Source of the DNA: Cyanoderma ruficeps
Taxonomy: Eukaryota; Chordata; Aves; Passeriformes; Timaliidae
Length of the DNA stretch: 64,000 nucleotides
Direction of reading: 5' to 3'
NCBI GenBank assembly: GCA_008694505.1
Contig: VZDJ01004378.1
Span: forward strand, 18,370,269 to 18,434,268
Shown here: positions 10,757 through 22,640 of the stretch, one piece after another
How the letters are laid out: each line of letters opens with the position of its first letter
How positions within the stretch are numbered: the first letter of the stretch is position 1
The notes under the pieces: model-generated
What the model was told of the DNA's origin: nothing
The model's database searches: none
The model's input: only the letters and a program-made list of their open reading frames with translations
Position numbers and translations under genes: made by a program

Positions 10757-12439
10757 TTATGCGGTTGACCAAACTCAACCTCCATGCCAGTATGTAGCAT
10801 CACATTTTTAATTTCTGCTGAGAAAAATCATATGCAGACTTTTTTTTTTTAATAATAAAAAGGCAAGCCAAATACTATTTAATGTAACCTCTGCCCTGAA
10901 ATTGTGATATCCAAAGAGTGTGCAGAAAGCCAAGCCCTCAAATATGAATTGCTTGGAGGACTTACAGAGAACAGAAGAGTGTGAAATGGTCTGTCCCTTT
11001 ACAATTTTATTCAGTATTGTCTCTGATGACTTTTCCAGAACCACAGGTTTAACCACATACCTTACAAGATGGACATAAAAGTTTCTGGTCTTTCCACTGA
11101 TAACAGTGTATTCTAAAGTCAAAAGTTCATTATAGCCTGTGTGTTTTGCGCAGTGCACAGAAATTTCTACTCTTGCTCATTTGGATTGAAGTTCATGCAC
11201 ATTTAGATGGTGTTGGATGTAAATTGATATTTTAGTGGCCTTGAGCAACTGGTCTACCACAGATATCAAGTCCCAAATGTATATATTATACGTACCCATT
11301 GATATGTTGCTTATAATTGTTGAATTCTAATAATGTTAGTATTATTGCTCTAAGGTTGAACCGGCCTTTCCATTATAATTCTCTATTATTTTATTTTTAA
11401 CGTTTTGTATTTTGCTGTTTCACACTGAATCAGGATTAAATTTAATGGATTAAATCTAAAAAAACCATAACTGTTTTCTGCAATATTCAAACACCCTGCA
11501 TTTTATTATATGTCTTTAGAAACCTTTTTTTAAGGAGTTTCACACAGCTGTGTGTTAAAAGTATAGTTGATTCCTCATGGAAAGTTCTAATACAATCTAC
11601 TTAGAAAAATCTATTTATCATATTGATTTTCTTTCTCTTTTACCAGTCCTTTTCTTCCCTTGTCTATATCTAAAGATGGTCCTCATTTTTATGATTTGGA
11701 TTGTGATTAGGAAGCCAAGTACTCCATACCTTTTAGCAGTTTCTAATCCAATGTTTGAGTTTGGCCTTTATAATGAGAGAAGATTGTACAAAATACGAAT
11801 GCAGTGTGGACCTGAATATGGGTGTCATTTTACAGATATTTGATGGTAGAATCTCTAATCAGCCTTTGTATGACTCAGGATCCTTTGCAGTTATTAATTG
11901 ATAGGGCTTCCTAAATCATATAGGAACACATATTAATAGACAGGATTCTATACCAGCATAAGGAAATATCTATTTTATTTTTATAAAATTGTCCACTGCA
12001 AGTATCTGGCCTATTACTTTGTAGCTGGTAGAATTATTCATATATCCACTGCTAATAGCTGTTAAAATGGTAGTAGCTACTAATTGTGACGAGGGCAGAA
12101 CACTGTGAAAACATTCTTCTGAATTGATGGGTCATTTCTGCTATAACTGGGAGTATTTGGACATTTATTATGATAAAAAACCCCTTTCATGTGTTCTCAA
12201 GTGCGTCTAAATTTGTACCCTTTGATTGTCTTTTCAGTGACTATAGCAAGAATTCTGATACCACATTGGAAACTGAAGGTGAATTTTGCGTAGTTTTTGG
12301 GCTGTTGTAGATATTTCACTGATCTTTAGAGTGCCAAAGGAAATATGCCCTGATGTAGAAGGATGCTTTCACAGCAAAGATCCTGAACCATACAATTAAT
12401 TATTTAGTAGTAAGTAATAAAATGTGTGTTTGTATTGTT

Positions 12440-12470
12440 AAAATCCTCCATAGGATTTTAAAATCCTCCA
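12440..12470. repeat. Short inverted and direct repeat
   Basis: The bases aaaatcctccataggatttt form a 7-bp stem with a 6-base loop. They are followed at once by a direct repeat of aaaatcctcca. This is a small hairpin-plus-duplication of the kind made by template switching. Confidence 0.7.
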
Positions 12471-14835
12471 CTTTTCCCAAAAAAATCTAATTATTTGGAT
12501 AGAATAAAGCAAAGCTAATTTTGCTATTTGCAGGGGAGGGTGTCTTTATTTAGATACCTGCATAATAAGGTTTCAGTTTTTCACTTGATCATAAATGATA
12601 CTGAAAATAGACTTTGAGTCAAATGTACAATTTTCTCTTTGAGGAAAATGGATGTGGGTTTGAAGACTGCTAATGTATATAATCAGCTTAGCACCACTCT
12701 TGCTATGAATACTCACAATACCAGGCTGCCAGCCCTAAGCAGGATGTTATAGCCACAGTGTCAGTATGAGCATGAAGGAGTAAAAGGACCATCCAGCTGT
12801 GGAGCTGCCTGAAGACAGTCTGGTGTGCTCAGCTATGGATGGAGCAGTCAGAAAACTGCTGGCTGTACCACCTGCCTCTGCTGCCAGACCACCTGGGTTA
12901 GGAAAGCAGCTGGGAACCACTGAAATGCAGAAAGGCTCCATCCAACTTTCTTTCAGCTGTATGGAAGAGACAGAAGGTCTCTTGGCTGAGGATGGGTTGT
13001 GGGTGATCTTCAGGGATGGATGTCATTGCCTTGTGCTAGCAGAAAGCAAAGGCCAGCTAATAAACCTGCGCTACTCAGGAAAAACGTAAGCCCTGAGCTC
13101 TGGCCACCCCCTCTGAAAAGCACTGACCAAAATGTTTGTAAGCATCTAGAGTATTGTAGTGTCCCTTCTTCAGAAGTGTTTTTGAACAGTCAAGTATTTA
13201 ATTTTCAAATATGAATAGGAACAGACACTCCTTTTCTTTATGATGTTTTTTGTTAATATTTGAAAGCGTACCAGGAATTTCTTGGGCTTTTTTCAAACAC
13301 GTGGGTTGTAAGGCTGTACTACAAATTATTTGTGGTAATAATTCTAGTAATAGTAGTAATTGTACTCATACCATAAAAAACAAAAGCCAACCAACTGATC
13401 AAATGAAAAATCAGATGCATAAACCTGCATAAACTAATGTGGTAAAACCGTTCTGACTTGAGCAAGTAGTCCATGCTGACACGTAATTTTGTTTTCAGTG
13501 GGAAGGAAGGGGAGAAAGGATTTTTCACCAAAGTAAGGCCACATGCCCTCATTGGGCAGAATTCTAAAATCAAGTGTGTTTTGAAGAATCTGGTGAAACA
13601 GCTCTGTCTTGTGTCCATGCTGACAGTGGAAGGGCATTCTGAGCTTGACCTCAGAATATGGTAACACAGTTGAGGCTGGGATTTAAAAGACATATGGAGC
13701 CAGTTTCATTGAGATGTGTTTAAGGACAGTCACCCACATGAGAAGTGCTGTGAGTCAGACCAAATGTAATTTCTCAGAAGAAAAGGCATTTATATGTGAC
13801 TGATTTGTAACTAGTGAAGTGTGACCTTGCCAAACAGTATTTCAGAATGCTTTGCTTATTTAATGTGTACCATTTCCTAAGGATATCAAAGCAATGTTGG
13901 TAGAGAACACAGGTGAGCAGCTTTGTGAGAGCAGAGGGGCTGTGCTGCAGCAGGCAGTCATGAGCTGGAGGCTTTTGCCAGAGTGCTCCAGCGTTTTCTG
14001 GACAGTGTCACTTGGATTTGCTTGATCAGGATAGCCATGGTACAATGGACCAGGCCAGCAGCCAAGATGCCGTCTCAGTTCTTTGTGATCCGTTTCACTC
14101 CACTCGATATGTTGGTTTCTGTAATTTCAAAATAATCTGCAGCCAAACTGGTGGAGCTTGTGTGGCTGTGGAGCCTCTCTTGGTGCCCAGTGAGGTAGAT
14201 CTGTTGAAGTGACTGACGTAAATTCCAGCTGAGGATCTACCCCATTGCTCCCAGAACAGCCCTGAAGGTGGCAGCTCGGCTGCTGTACAGGATGTTTTTT
14301 GTATTTGTATCTAGGTTTCAGTAGCACATATTGGATGACAAATGTTTTTTGTTTTCCTTTGGCTTTTCATTAGAATAATACTTTGTGATTGGTTCCAATG
14401 TGATAAAGCTTTATAATTTTTTTGACAACTGTAGAATACTGTGCTGTGAAGAGTGTGGCTACTACCCTCTCTTTTTCATGCAAATAATAGATTTCAACAG
14501 AGATGGACTTTCCTGGACTTAGACACTCTGTGAAGAAAAAAACAAACTCTGACAGTTTTTAATGGAAAAATCATTGTAATTACTGTATAACTACCCTGTA
14601 TAAAGACAGCTTTATTATATGTGTAACTGTAATTTTGCTATGTTGTTGTTATGTTTGAGAGACAATAGGCTTTGGTGTGGGTGAGACATACAGCCTTATA
14701 AAAACAGAGATTGTATCTCCCTGTCTGATGTTTTACTGAAAGGTTTTCAGTTGCTGTATTTTTGCAGAAGATAAACTGGTTCTCTGAAAGCTAACTACAC
14801 ACACTTCAATTACATAAATGGATTATATTGTTGAA

Positions 14836-14841
14836 AATAAA
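14836..14841 (+). promoter_or_regulatory. Candidate distal polyadenylation signal for TRHDE
   Basis: A canonical AATAAA with a T-rich element 15-30 bases downstream sits at the end of an AT-rich, UTR-like stretch. No RNA evidence is available. Proximal AATAAA motifs at 9501, 10854 and 12503 are alternatives. Confidence 0.4.
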
Positions 14842-15391
14842 GGATTGATGATAAATTTTATTATTTTTCCAAAAGACTCGGCATGTAAGATTGTTTGACA
14901 CCTTAAGTACAAAGAAGTCATCCTGCAGCTGTTAATGCTGGTTGTAATAGATGAGTCCCTCTGTTAATTCTCTCTCAACCTTAGATTAATTCTGAATACT
15001 GTAATTAGAAGAACATATTTTTCCATTAGTTCTCAAATCTGTACTCTTTGGAATTCAGGTTTTTGTCATGCAAGAGGTGTCATGTAAACTGACTCTGTTT
15101 AGATACAGTTCACCAATGTTTTCATATAAATGTTTGTTTGCCAGATCAGAATGCCATTTTCATATAGAGAAAATACAGATGATGACATAATAACACGTTT
15201 CTCTTATTGTGTGCCATGTGTACATGCATGTATAGCTCCTAGTTCTGGACGTTTTGCTTTGAAAAATTATTCATTGGTTATTTGTATTATACATCTTACT
15301 CAAAAAGTTTCAGCTCAGCAAAACAGTTGGATATAAGGCAGGATGTGAGGCTGTGTTGACCAAGACACAACCATATGTGTAAATCTGTAGG

Positions 15392-15445
15392 CAGTCCCAC
15401 TGATGACTGTGGGATTAATCACATGCTTGAAATTAATGTATATTC
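15392..15445 (+). repeat. Decayed palindromic (MITE-like) interspersed repeat
   Basis: The sequence agtcccactgatgactgtgg followed by gattaatcacatgcttgaaa closely follows a motif common in reptile and bird genomes, in which a CCATTGACTTCAATGG-type palindrome is followed by a CACATGCTTAAAGTTAA-type stretch. The element family is not named with confidence. It may be a fragment of an old non-autonomous palindromic DNA element. Confidence 0.5.
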
Positions 15446-15856
15446 ACTGTAAACTCCTGCGTATGGCTGAACTAGTATTTCTGGAAAGCGCTTTAGGTTG
15501 AAACCTGTTTCTCCAAAGGTTTCAGGTGCAGAATGTGGTGATATGTTTTTGCTGAATTTTAGATCACAGCTTTATATAGAGCCAACTACTCTCTCTGCTT
15601 CTTTGTTCTTTTTGCCTTTTTTTTTTCTCCACAGAAAAGGATATATTTTGCATATAGAAGGGAGATGTTTACTGATTCTGAGTATATGTAAAATGCCACA
15701 TGGAACGAAGTTTTTCATTTATTGTTTGGAGCATTCTGGGCTTTTGAATAAAAGCAAAACTATTCTTACAATGCTATGTAGTGAATATAGAATTAATCAG
15801 AAATCGAAACCATTAGCCAAATAAAATATATGAATTTCTGAAAACAGTGTTTTCTG

Positions 15857-16408
15857 TTACATGTCTTTAAAAATTATTACATAAATATGGGACCACTGTG
15901 TGTTCAACTTAAAATTTTTATTCCACTCTAAGGACTGACTAAATGGAATTTTTTTTAAGAGGAACTTGATCTTCTGTATTTTAAGCAAAACAAATTTGAA
16001 TTTTGTCTCTGATAATAAAATTTTGTATAGTAATGTGTAATTCATCATTGTCTTAATTTTCTGATGTGGAGACATAGCTAAGGTAAATAATGCCCAACCT
16101 TTTGATTGTGTTCCCATTTCATTGAGATAACAGTTTAATAACTGAGAGATATGCTGACATTTTACAATGAAAACCATGCAAGAGAAGGCATTTTTTGACA
16201 TGAGGAATTTTTCAAAACATATTGACATGGGACTAGTGGGAAGCAGAGAACCGAAGAAAAATACAAAATCTGGGCTTCGAGATGCACTTAAGCACTCCAA
16301 GACTAACAGGGCTAAGACTGGAGAAAAGGGCAAAGTCTCTTGTGCTTTTCTAATTGTGTAAATTTTGAATAAACAAAAAGATCTTTTCATTGGTAAAAGT
16401 GATTTCAA
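15857..16408 (-). other. Longest unexplained ORF (183 codons), probably not a gene
   Basis: An uninterrupted minus-strand frame begins at an ATG at 16408. The product is rich in K, F, L and I, as expected from AT-rich DNA, and I see no domain, signal peptide or known motif. The palindromic repeats at 15392 and 16543 lie on either side but outside it. There are no evident splice sites or promoter. It is listed because it is the longest frame outside repeats. I infer chance. Confidence 0.1.
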
Positions 16409-16542
16409 CTAGAATGCAGTTCAAATTACTTTTTAATAGAGTCCTTGAATCCAGGCTATTATTTTCCTTTTTTGAAGAACAGTTTTCAGTAACAATGAGA
16501 TGTGAAATATGTGCAATTATTTACCCATTGGATACAATGATG

Positions 16543-16602
16543 TTCCCACTAAAGTCAATTGGAGCTTTGACATTGACATCACTGGGAGGAAAAGCCAGCC
16601 CT
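16543..16602 (+). repeat. Decayed palindromic (MITE-like) interspersed repeat
   Basis: The sequence ttcccactaaagtcaattgg then agctttgacattgacatcac and tgggaggaaaagcc is an imperfect palindrome. It follows the pattern TGAAGTCAATGG...CCATTGACTTCA known from old sauropsid repeats. It is the same kind of element as at 33245-33303. Confidence 0.5.
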
Positions 16603-17749
16603 GTATTTTTCAAAATACAGCTCTCAGTGCCAGAATTCTTTTTTCTTTAGTAATAAAGATGTTTCCTTTTGTATTACACATCTTAGTCTGCTGAAAAGCT
16701 GAAGGGAATTTTTAAGGTTCTGATTTTGCAAAGCACAACAGGCAGCTTTGATGCTTGGAACCAAAGTAAGCAGAGCTGAGGCTTAAATTAGTATGTTTAT
16801 AGTATCCTACCTTTAAACATTTCAGTGGGGCTGTTCTAGCCCCACTGTACTGGAGATAGAACACAGAATTTTGACCATCCAATATGCATGTGTCAGCAGA
16901 GTATGTAAACGTACCTTTCATACCCCTTTTCTTTCCCTGTTTTCAGGTCTGGATCAGGAGTTCAGTAGGCCTAAGGAGTTGGGTTGGGGGCCAACAGAGA
17001 GCTTTCACATTAAGAGGAGATAGTGGAATGTGAGATGAAATTTGAGAGGGTAGGATGTACTGCCCCCAGAAGGGTCCTTGCCCCTCCCTTCTGTGCTACA
17101 CGTCTCTCTCCATAAGTGTTGCATAAGCTGAGACAAATGGGCGTGGCCAACTTGAAAGCATCCCTGGAAGGATGTGAGGAAAGAGAAATGGCACTTCCCT
17201 CTGAAATCCCACTGGCAGCACATCTCCTAATCAAACAGAAGGAACTTGGCTCGTTTCTTCCCCAGTGTGGCCACTGCGATCAGCAGCACTTCAGTCTTGG
17301 CTGAGCTGCTTTCAGGTTGAACATTTTCATAAAAGACCAAATGAAAAGCTGTTTATTTGCTCTCAGCTCAGTGTCTTCAGTAAAAGCAGAACTTTAAAGG
17401 GACCCATTTTCTTTGAAAGCTCCTCAGTTGAGCTGCAGGGTGCAGAAGGAAAAGAAGCTAGAGCCTTTGGCTTGCAAATTAGTGAATTTGTTATCTTAAT
17501 AACAGAAAATCAGCTTTTGCTGACTAATTTGCTACTTCCTCCTATTTGTAGCAAAAAACATCTAGTTCCTTTAAGCAGCACCCTCAGTATGGAAGCCACC
17601 ACTCAGAGCTGTACTGCTATCAGAGGCATTCTGCTACATATTGCTAGGAAAGTGGAAAGAAACAATTCAGTGAGCTGATGACAGTCCCAGCTTTTCTGAG
17701 AATTGAGCACATAAACCGCATGTTAGGGAAACAGTATTGAGAATGACAT

Positions 17750-17812
17750 GACTGAGGCTATCTTACAGATGGGATGGGAAAATGAGCACAAAGATATTTG
17801 TGAGGAAAGTGT
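17750..17812 (-). mobile_element. Possible MIR-like SINE fragment (- strand)
   Basis: The bases gactgaggctatcttacaga followed by tgggatgggaaaatgagcac resemble the reverse complement of the MIR segment around 'cctcatctgtaaaatggg'. It is short and diverged, so the assignment is tentative. Confidence 0.3.
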
Positions 17813-20800
17813 AATGAAGGTAAGGCTGAAATTATGTGAAATAATGAGGGTGTGCTTGGGAAATTAAAGCTTCATTATGCTGAAACTTAGTCTTTGAGTT
17901 AGCAGCCACATTTACTATGGCCAAAATCTAATTAAAGTTAAAAAAAAAAATCCTGAATCGCTAAAAGAAGACATGCTGCATCTACCCCAGTGGTTGTTGT
18001 TTGCTTCATGGGGCTGATGCCAAACAACAGAAACTCCTGTCTGCTGTTCGAATTAGCCCATACTCCCTTTCTCTCTATGTCAATTTGTCCAAGACTAGCC
18101 CATTAGAATCTGGACTAATGCAAGGCTCAGTGAGAAGGACATCAGCAGGGTCATGGTGAGACTGGATCCTCATGGCACACATTCCATATGTCACCTCCTA
18201 CCCTGTCTGACATGGTCCTGTTGTTCTGCTTCTCAGGGCACAGCAACTGTAGGAACAGCAGGGAGAGCCCGGGTGTGTTTAGTAAGGTTTTGCCTTTGTA
18301 TCACCTTGCCTTTTAGCAGTAATAAGAGGGCTGCAGTGAAGAAACCAAGGCAGAAGGATTGAAGGGGCCTTGGTCTTCCATGGTGCTAACCTTCATGCCC
18401 TGATCCACCAAAGCGCCTCACTCCCTGCTGAATTGCTAGGGCTGAGTAGCAGCATTAGGGCTCAAGCCCTAGTATAGCATTTTCACTATGTAGTGTATTG
18501 AACCTAGAATTAATTACTCATTGTACTGCTAGAGCATTATTTTTAGCAGGCATCATTTTGCTTACTGAACTTTTTCAGGAGTCATTTTGTTTGTTCTGCT
18601 AACCATTGTTTTTGACCTGCTCGTTGCAGAAGGCGAGGAGAAGGAGGGAGAGGATAATAAGATGCTATTACATGACATGTCTATTAAAGTAATTCATTTC
18701 ATGTGGCGCAGAGCTGTTGCCAATGATAAATGCATGTTCCTGGTACAATTATGAGATGTACCTTGAATTTTTCAACAATAAAACTGTCAAAAGGTTGCAA
18801 TAGGCACAAGCACAAATGTGAATCTGGCCCTTAAAAAGATGAAATAGCTCTCAAGTGATTTTAAGAAATGTTACCATTTTCAGAGATGCACTTTTAGATC
18901 CATTAACTTTACAGTTAATACCAAAAGTGTAGATTGTTTCTGTTGTACAGTCATGGATGTAACACATCTTTCTCTGATCCCACTCATCTGCTTGGCTAAT
19001 TGATATATTTCAAATACATTTCTATGGAGGTTACAGTAATGGTATAATAATAGAAGTCTTAGCAAAAAATCAGCATGTATGCATATAGGTAGAAATCAGA
19101 GCAGTTCTGTCCATTTAAAATGCCTATAAGGTTTATGTGGTTAATATCAAAAGTAGATTAACCCTAGCAAGTAAGTAACCCCAGAGACAGATGCGTTTCT
19201 CCAAAGAACACATTGGTGTGGAGAGCAGAGGCAGTTTGAGGAGGGGTTCTTTCCTGATTGTTTTCTGAGATGTGTGCAGCTAGAAAGGACAAGCAGAGGA
19301 AGATCCCAACGAAAAATGAGGACAAAAAAAAAAAAAAGCAAGTGAGGAAAATAAAAAAGCTAAGACAAAAAAGGAAGAACTGGGTCTGTGACTCTGGGAA
19401 AAGCTTACAGAGAAGGCACTTATGACAAAATTCTGAATGAAATGACTAAAATTTATCTACAGAGGGTTATTTCACATCAACAGGTCCAGTTAAGGATAAT
19501 CTCCAGTAGAACCACCGTGATAGGAGAGAGCTGAATATTTTCACAGGACAAGATTAATGGAACATGCACTTCAAAATATTCCTCCTGCAGTTACCATCAG
19601 CTGTAAGATGTTATTTCTGCTTAAGAGAAATGCTGGTTGACAGTCACAGCTAAATGTGAAGGGTTTGAGAAGCAGTAAAAGATCCAGGCTTCCATAGTGC
19701 CTTGTTGTGCCTGGTTTAGGCTGGTGAACCTGAAGCCTTGGTTAGGATTTCACCCAGTATACTCTGCAGCTGCAGATTTTTCCCTTTAGTTTTAAACCCA
19801 ATTAAGCCATAAACTGTACCATGAATCCAGAGTGCTTGCACCATATTAAAATATATGAACTGCTTAGGGGGAGCTCTTGCTTGAACTAAGATTAGTTCAC
19901 ACAATTCAGTAGTATATAAATGGGTGACTGAGGAATTTTTTTGTTCTTGTTAAGTCTTATTGTAGAGCATATTTTTCAGTAACTCCTAGTTCAACCTGGG
20001 AAAAATAGTCAGATGAATAAAAAACTAAGGACAAAATATCAGGACCATGCTTCATAAAACCTCTCTCTGCATCTGTCTGTATATAATTCATTCTTCTGTG
20101 ACCTTGCCTAATATAAAAACTTCAAAGGCATGGATGGGGTTTGCATTTTGCTATTTTTGTGTGCACAGTAAATTAGCATGGGTAAATATTTAGTTGATAT
20201 AGCTGCATGGAATTCCTATGGAGGCTACGTAGTCAAAATTACACACATAGCGAGTAGCAAAATGAAAGTCATATTTTTAAAATTATGTGTGCAGATGCAA
20301 TTGCAATTTTAAAAGCATTTCACTTACTTTCAGCAATCGTACTTTGTAATTGGGTATAAAATGATGCTAAATATTTTAAGTGTCTAAATAATTTGTCTAG
20401 GCTTATAAAAGGACAGAATTCTACTACTTCCTCCCTACATATATTGAACTTGCAGCTTCTGATACAGAACCTACATTTGAGAAATTGGTGTAAACAATGA
20501 GATTTGCTAAGATGAAGGAATTAAGGGAAATGCATCATGTTAATTTGCTCTACAAAGTTGAGCAAACTAAGTGCAGGTATGTACACACAAGGGGATAAAT
20601 TCAAATGAACAGAGCTGACTCACTTTCAGTTGGTCAAGATTGAGTTTGTCTTCCTAAGAAGTCAGTATATTCACTTTGCATCGTGCTAGCAACTTCTAAT
20701 TTGTATCAGAGCTGGTGGCAGAAGACCTGTATCCATGGTCTGAAAGCACAGCACAGCTGGGACTTCCATGTGTCCTCGAAGTAATGATTCAATTAATGTT

Positions 20801-21841
20801 CTATCCAGTCCTATTTTGGCAGAGCTAGAGAGATTTGAACAGCTGAGACAATGCAGTGCAATGTACTACTTCCAAAGAGCCTGGTTCCTACAATGTATGT
20901 CAGACTTGCTAAGCTGAGTTGTCTACTAGATAGATCAGCCTGCATCTGAGCTGGTTGTTGAGGATCCCTTAGTCAACATGGTGAAAAAAACAACCAATCT
21001 CATCACAAAATATGCAACTAATGTAGTAAGGTGGATAGAAATGCTGAATAGAATAAATTTTGGTATTAGGATAATGTATGTAGGAAACATTAAAGCATAA
21101 CCTGAAGTGAAAGATGAGCTTGTGGGGAAAACTAATGCCATTTACTGTAAATTAAATTAGTAGTTGAAGCCCAACTGAGCTGGTTGGACCGAACCTGAAT
21201 GTAAAAAAGCAACCATCAAGCTAAGGGTGTGAGGCTCCCTTAGGACTTTCAGATTTTTTTCATAGAGCTCTGTCACTTGTGTTAGATAGGAAGCAATATA
21301 TCCCAATCAAAATATGTTTGAAGACAGACATTGTCTGTTCTGACAGATGACAATCCTCTGGAGTGGATAATTGCTGTGGAGTGGAAAAATCGATTCTTTG
21401 TTTTAATCTGATTTAAACCCAGATTCTTTTTTCCACACCATTATGTGAGATACTCACTTTTGTTCACTTAATTAGTATGTCTTTAGGATTTGACTGTTTA
21501 CTGATGATATTACTCAAGAACAGACATGGAGTAGTGCTTTTGGCTAAAACTACTGTAACTCCAAGAGTGCTCCAAGGGCAGAGAGCAGATGCAGTCACTG
21601 AGCAAGGCTTTGGTTAGCTTAATTCATGAATAATATAATTTTTTCATGTGTCTTTGATGCCATAGTAGGGAAGATGTTGTCTGATATGGAAAATCCTTTA
21701 TATCGTACAGGTCTTTTCAGTTTGTAATGTCTTGTGCATAAAAACAGAAGCAGGTCGTATTTTAAGCACTATGTCGTGGCAAACATGATTTCTTTACAGT
21801 GCAGCCAAGTGGCAATAAGTTATGAACAAGGAAGGAAGGAA

Positions 21842-21842
21842 N
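21842..21842. other. Single ambiguous base (n)
   Basis: One unresolved base sits in a ggaaggaaggaana context, suggesting uncertain base calling or polymorphism in a short GGAA repeat. Confidence 0.95.
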
Positions 21843-22349
21843 AATTGTAGGAATATAAAACAAATAAAAGAAATACTCAGGATGTGAACAAAGGCATTGG
21901 ATTTAGCATGCAGTTTTAATCTGGTACAGGAAAAGGGCACCAGACAGCTGAGAACTTAGTGAAGAAAACTACTGAGAGAGGAGTATGGAAGTGGAACAGT
22001 GCAGTGTCAATAATCTGGAAATTATGTATAAAGATAAATTATTGCCTTTGACCAAGCAAAAAGCAGCTTTAGGCTGCACAGCCTCTACACATATTTTAAA
22101 CCATTGGAACATGGTAGACAAGTGAAAGAATGCAAATGGAACAGTTATTACCTACTACTGGGCTTCAGAAAATTGGGGGTGGCAATACACAACAATTATG
22201 CATGCTTAGGCAGCCAGACTGTTGCCCTTTAATAACTGTAATATTGATCATTAGGTTGTTAAATAAAAAGTGTTGGGGAAAAGGGAATTTTGGAAGTTGG
22301 GGAGGATAATGAATGCAAGAACATTAAGTAGCATGAATTTACCAAGTAT

Positions 22350-22640
22350 AGGTCTTGCATGATAAACTGAATGATTGTTCTTTTTCAACAAAACTGTGAG
22401 ATTATTGGATGAATTCAGACCAGTAGTTATCAGTTATTTAGATTTTCATGAAGCATTTGACCGCAGCTTTCCAAATTCAAATTGACCAGGAAACAAACTT
22501 GTTCACATAGAGTGAAGTTGTCTGAAAAACTGTTACAAAAGATATTGAGGAGTGGCAATCTATAAGACTTGGGTAAGATATCTAGAGGATGTCTGGGTTT
22601 GCTCAAGTTTTAATATCTTCATTAATGATTACTCAGAAAG
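22350..22640 (+). pseudogene. Ancient CR1-like LINE reverse-transcriptase remnant
   Basis: At 22423-22470 one frame reads VVISYLDFHEAFDRSF. This matches the conserved RT block of CR1 and related LINEs (pattern V-x-x-x-Y-L-D-F-x-K-A-F-D). The preceding bases (gatgaattcagacc) correspond to the usual 'LVDEG' approach. About 150 bp downstream, gttttaatatcttcattaat followed by gat matches the nucleotide pattern for LFNIFINDL, the next RT block. Between them gtctgaaaaactg fits the VKNWL-type region. The order and spacing are right, but stops and indels are frequent, so the copy is old and dead. Boundaries are uncertain, and the rest of the element may extend into 21.8-23.7 kb. Confidence 0.72.

Larger units (their letters stand above)
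8557..14860 (+). other. Putative TRHDE 3' UTR (end uncertain)
   Basis: Sequence after the TRHDE stop has no further supported exon and no CR1. AATAAA motifs occur at 9501-9506, 10854-10859, 12503-12508 and 14836-14841. The last has a T-rich stretch directly downstream (ttttattatttttcc). The UTR could end at any of these, so the extent given is the longest reasonable case. It includes a polypurine stretch (9199-9273), a MIR-like SINE (10652-10756), a T tract beside an A-rich signal (about 10840-10860) and a small inverted repeat (12440-12470). The ORFs here are not recognisable. Confidence 0.4.
14861..22349. other. Gene-poor interval downstream of TRHDE
   Basis: I can support no exon here. 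Two decayed palindromic repeats lie at 15392-15445 and 16543-16602, a MIR-like fragment at about 17750-17812 and an A tract at 19324-19336. A single ambiguous base (n) is at 21842. The longest open frame, 183 codons on the minus strand at 15857-16408, resembles no family I know. The stretch 18480-18760 looks compositionally unlike a decayed repeat and might be a conserved non-coding element, which I cannot test here. Confidence 0.6.
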
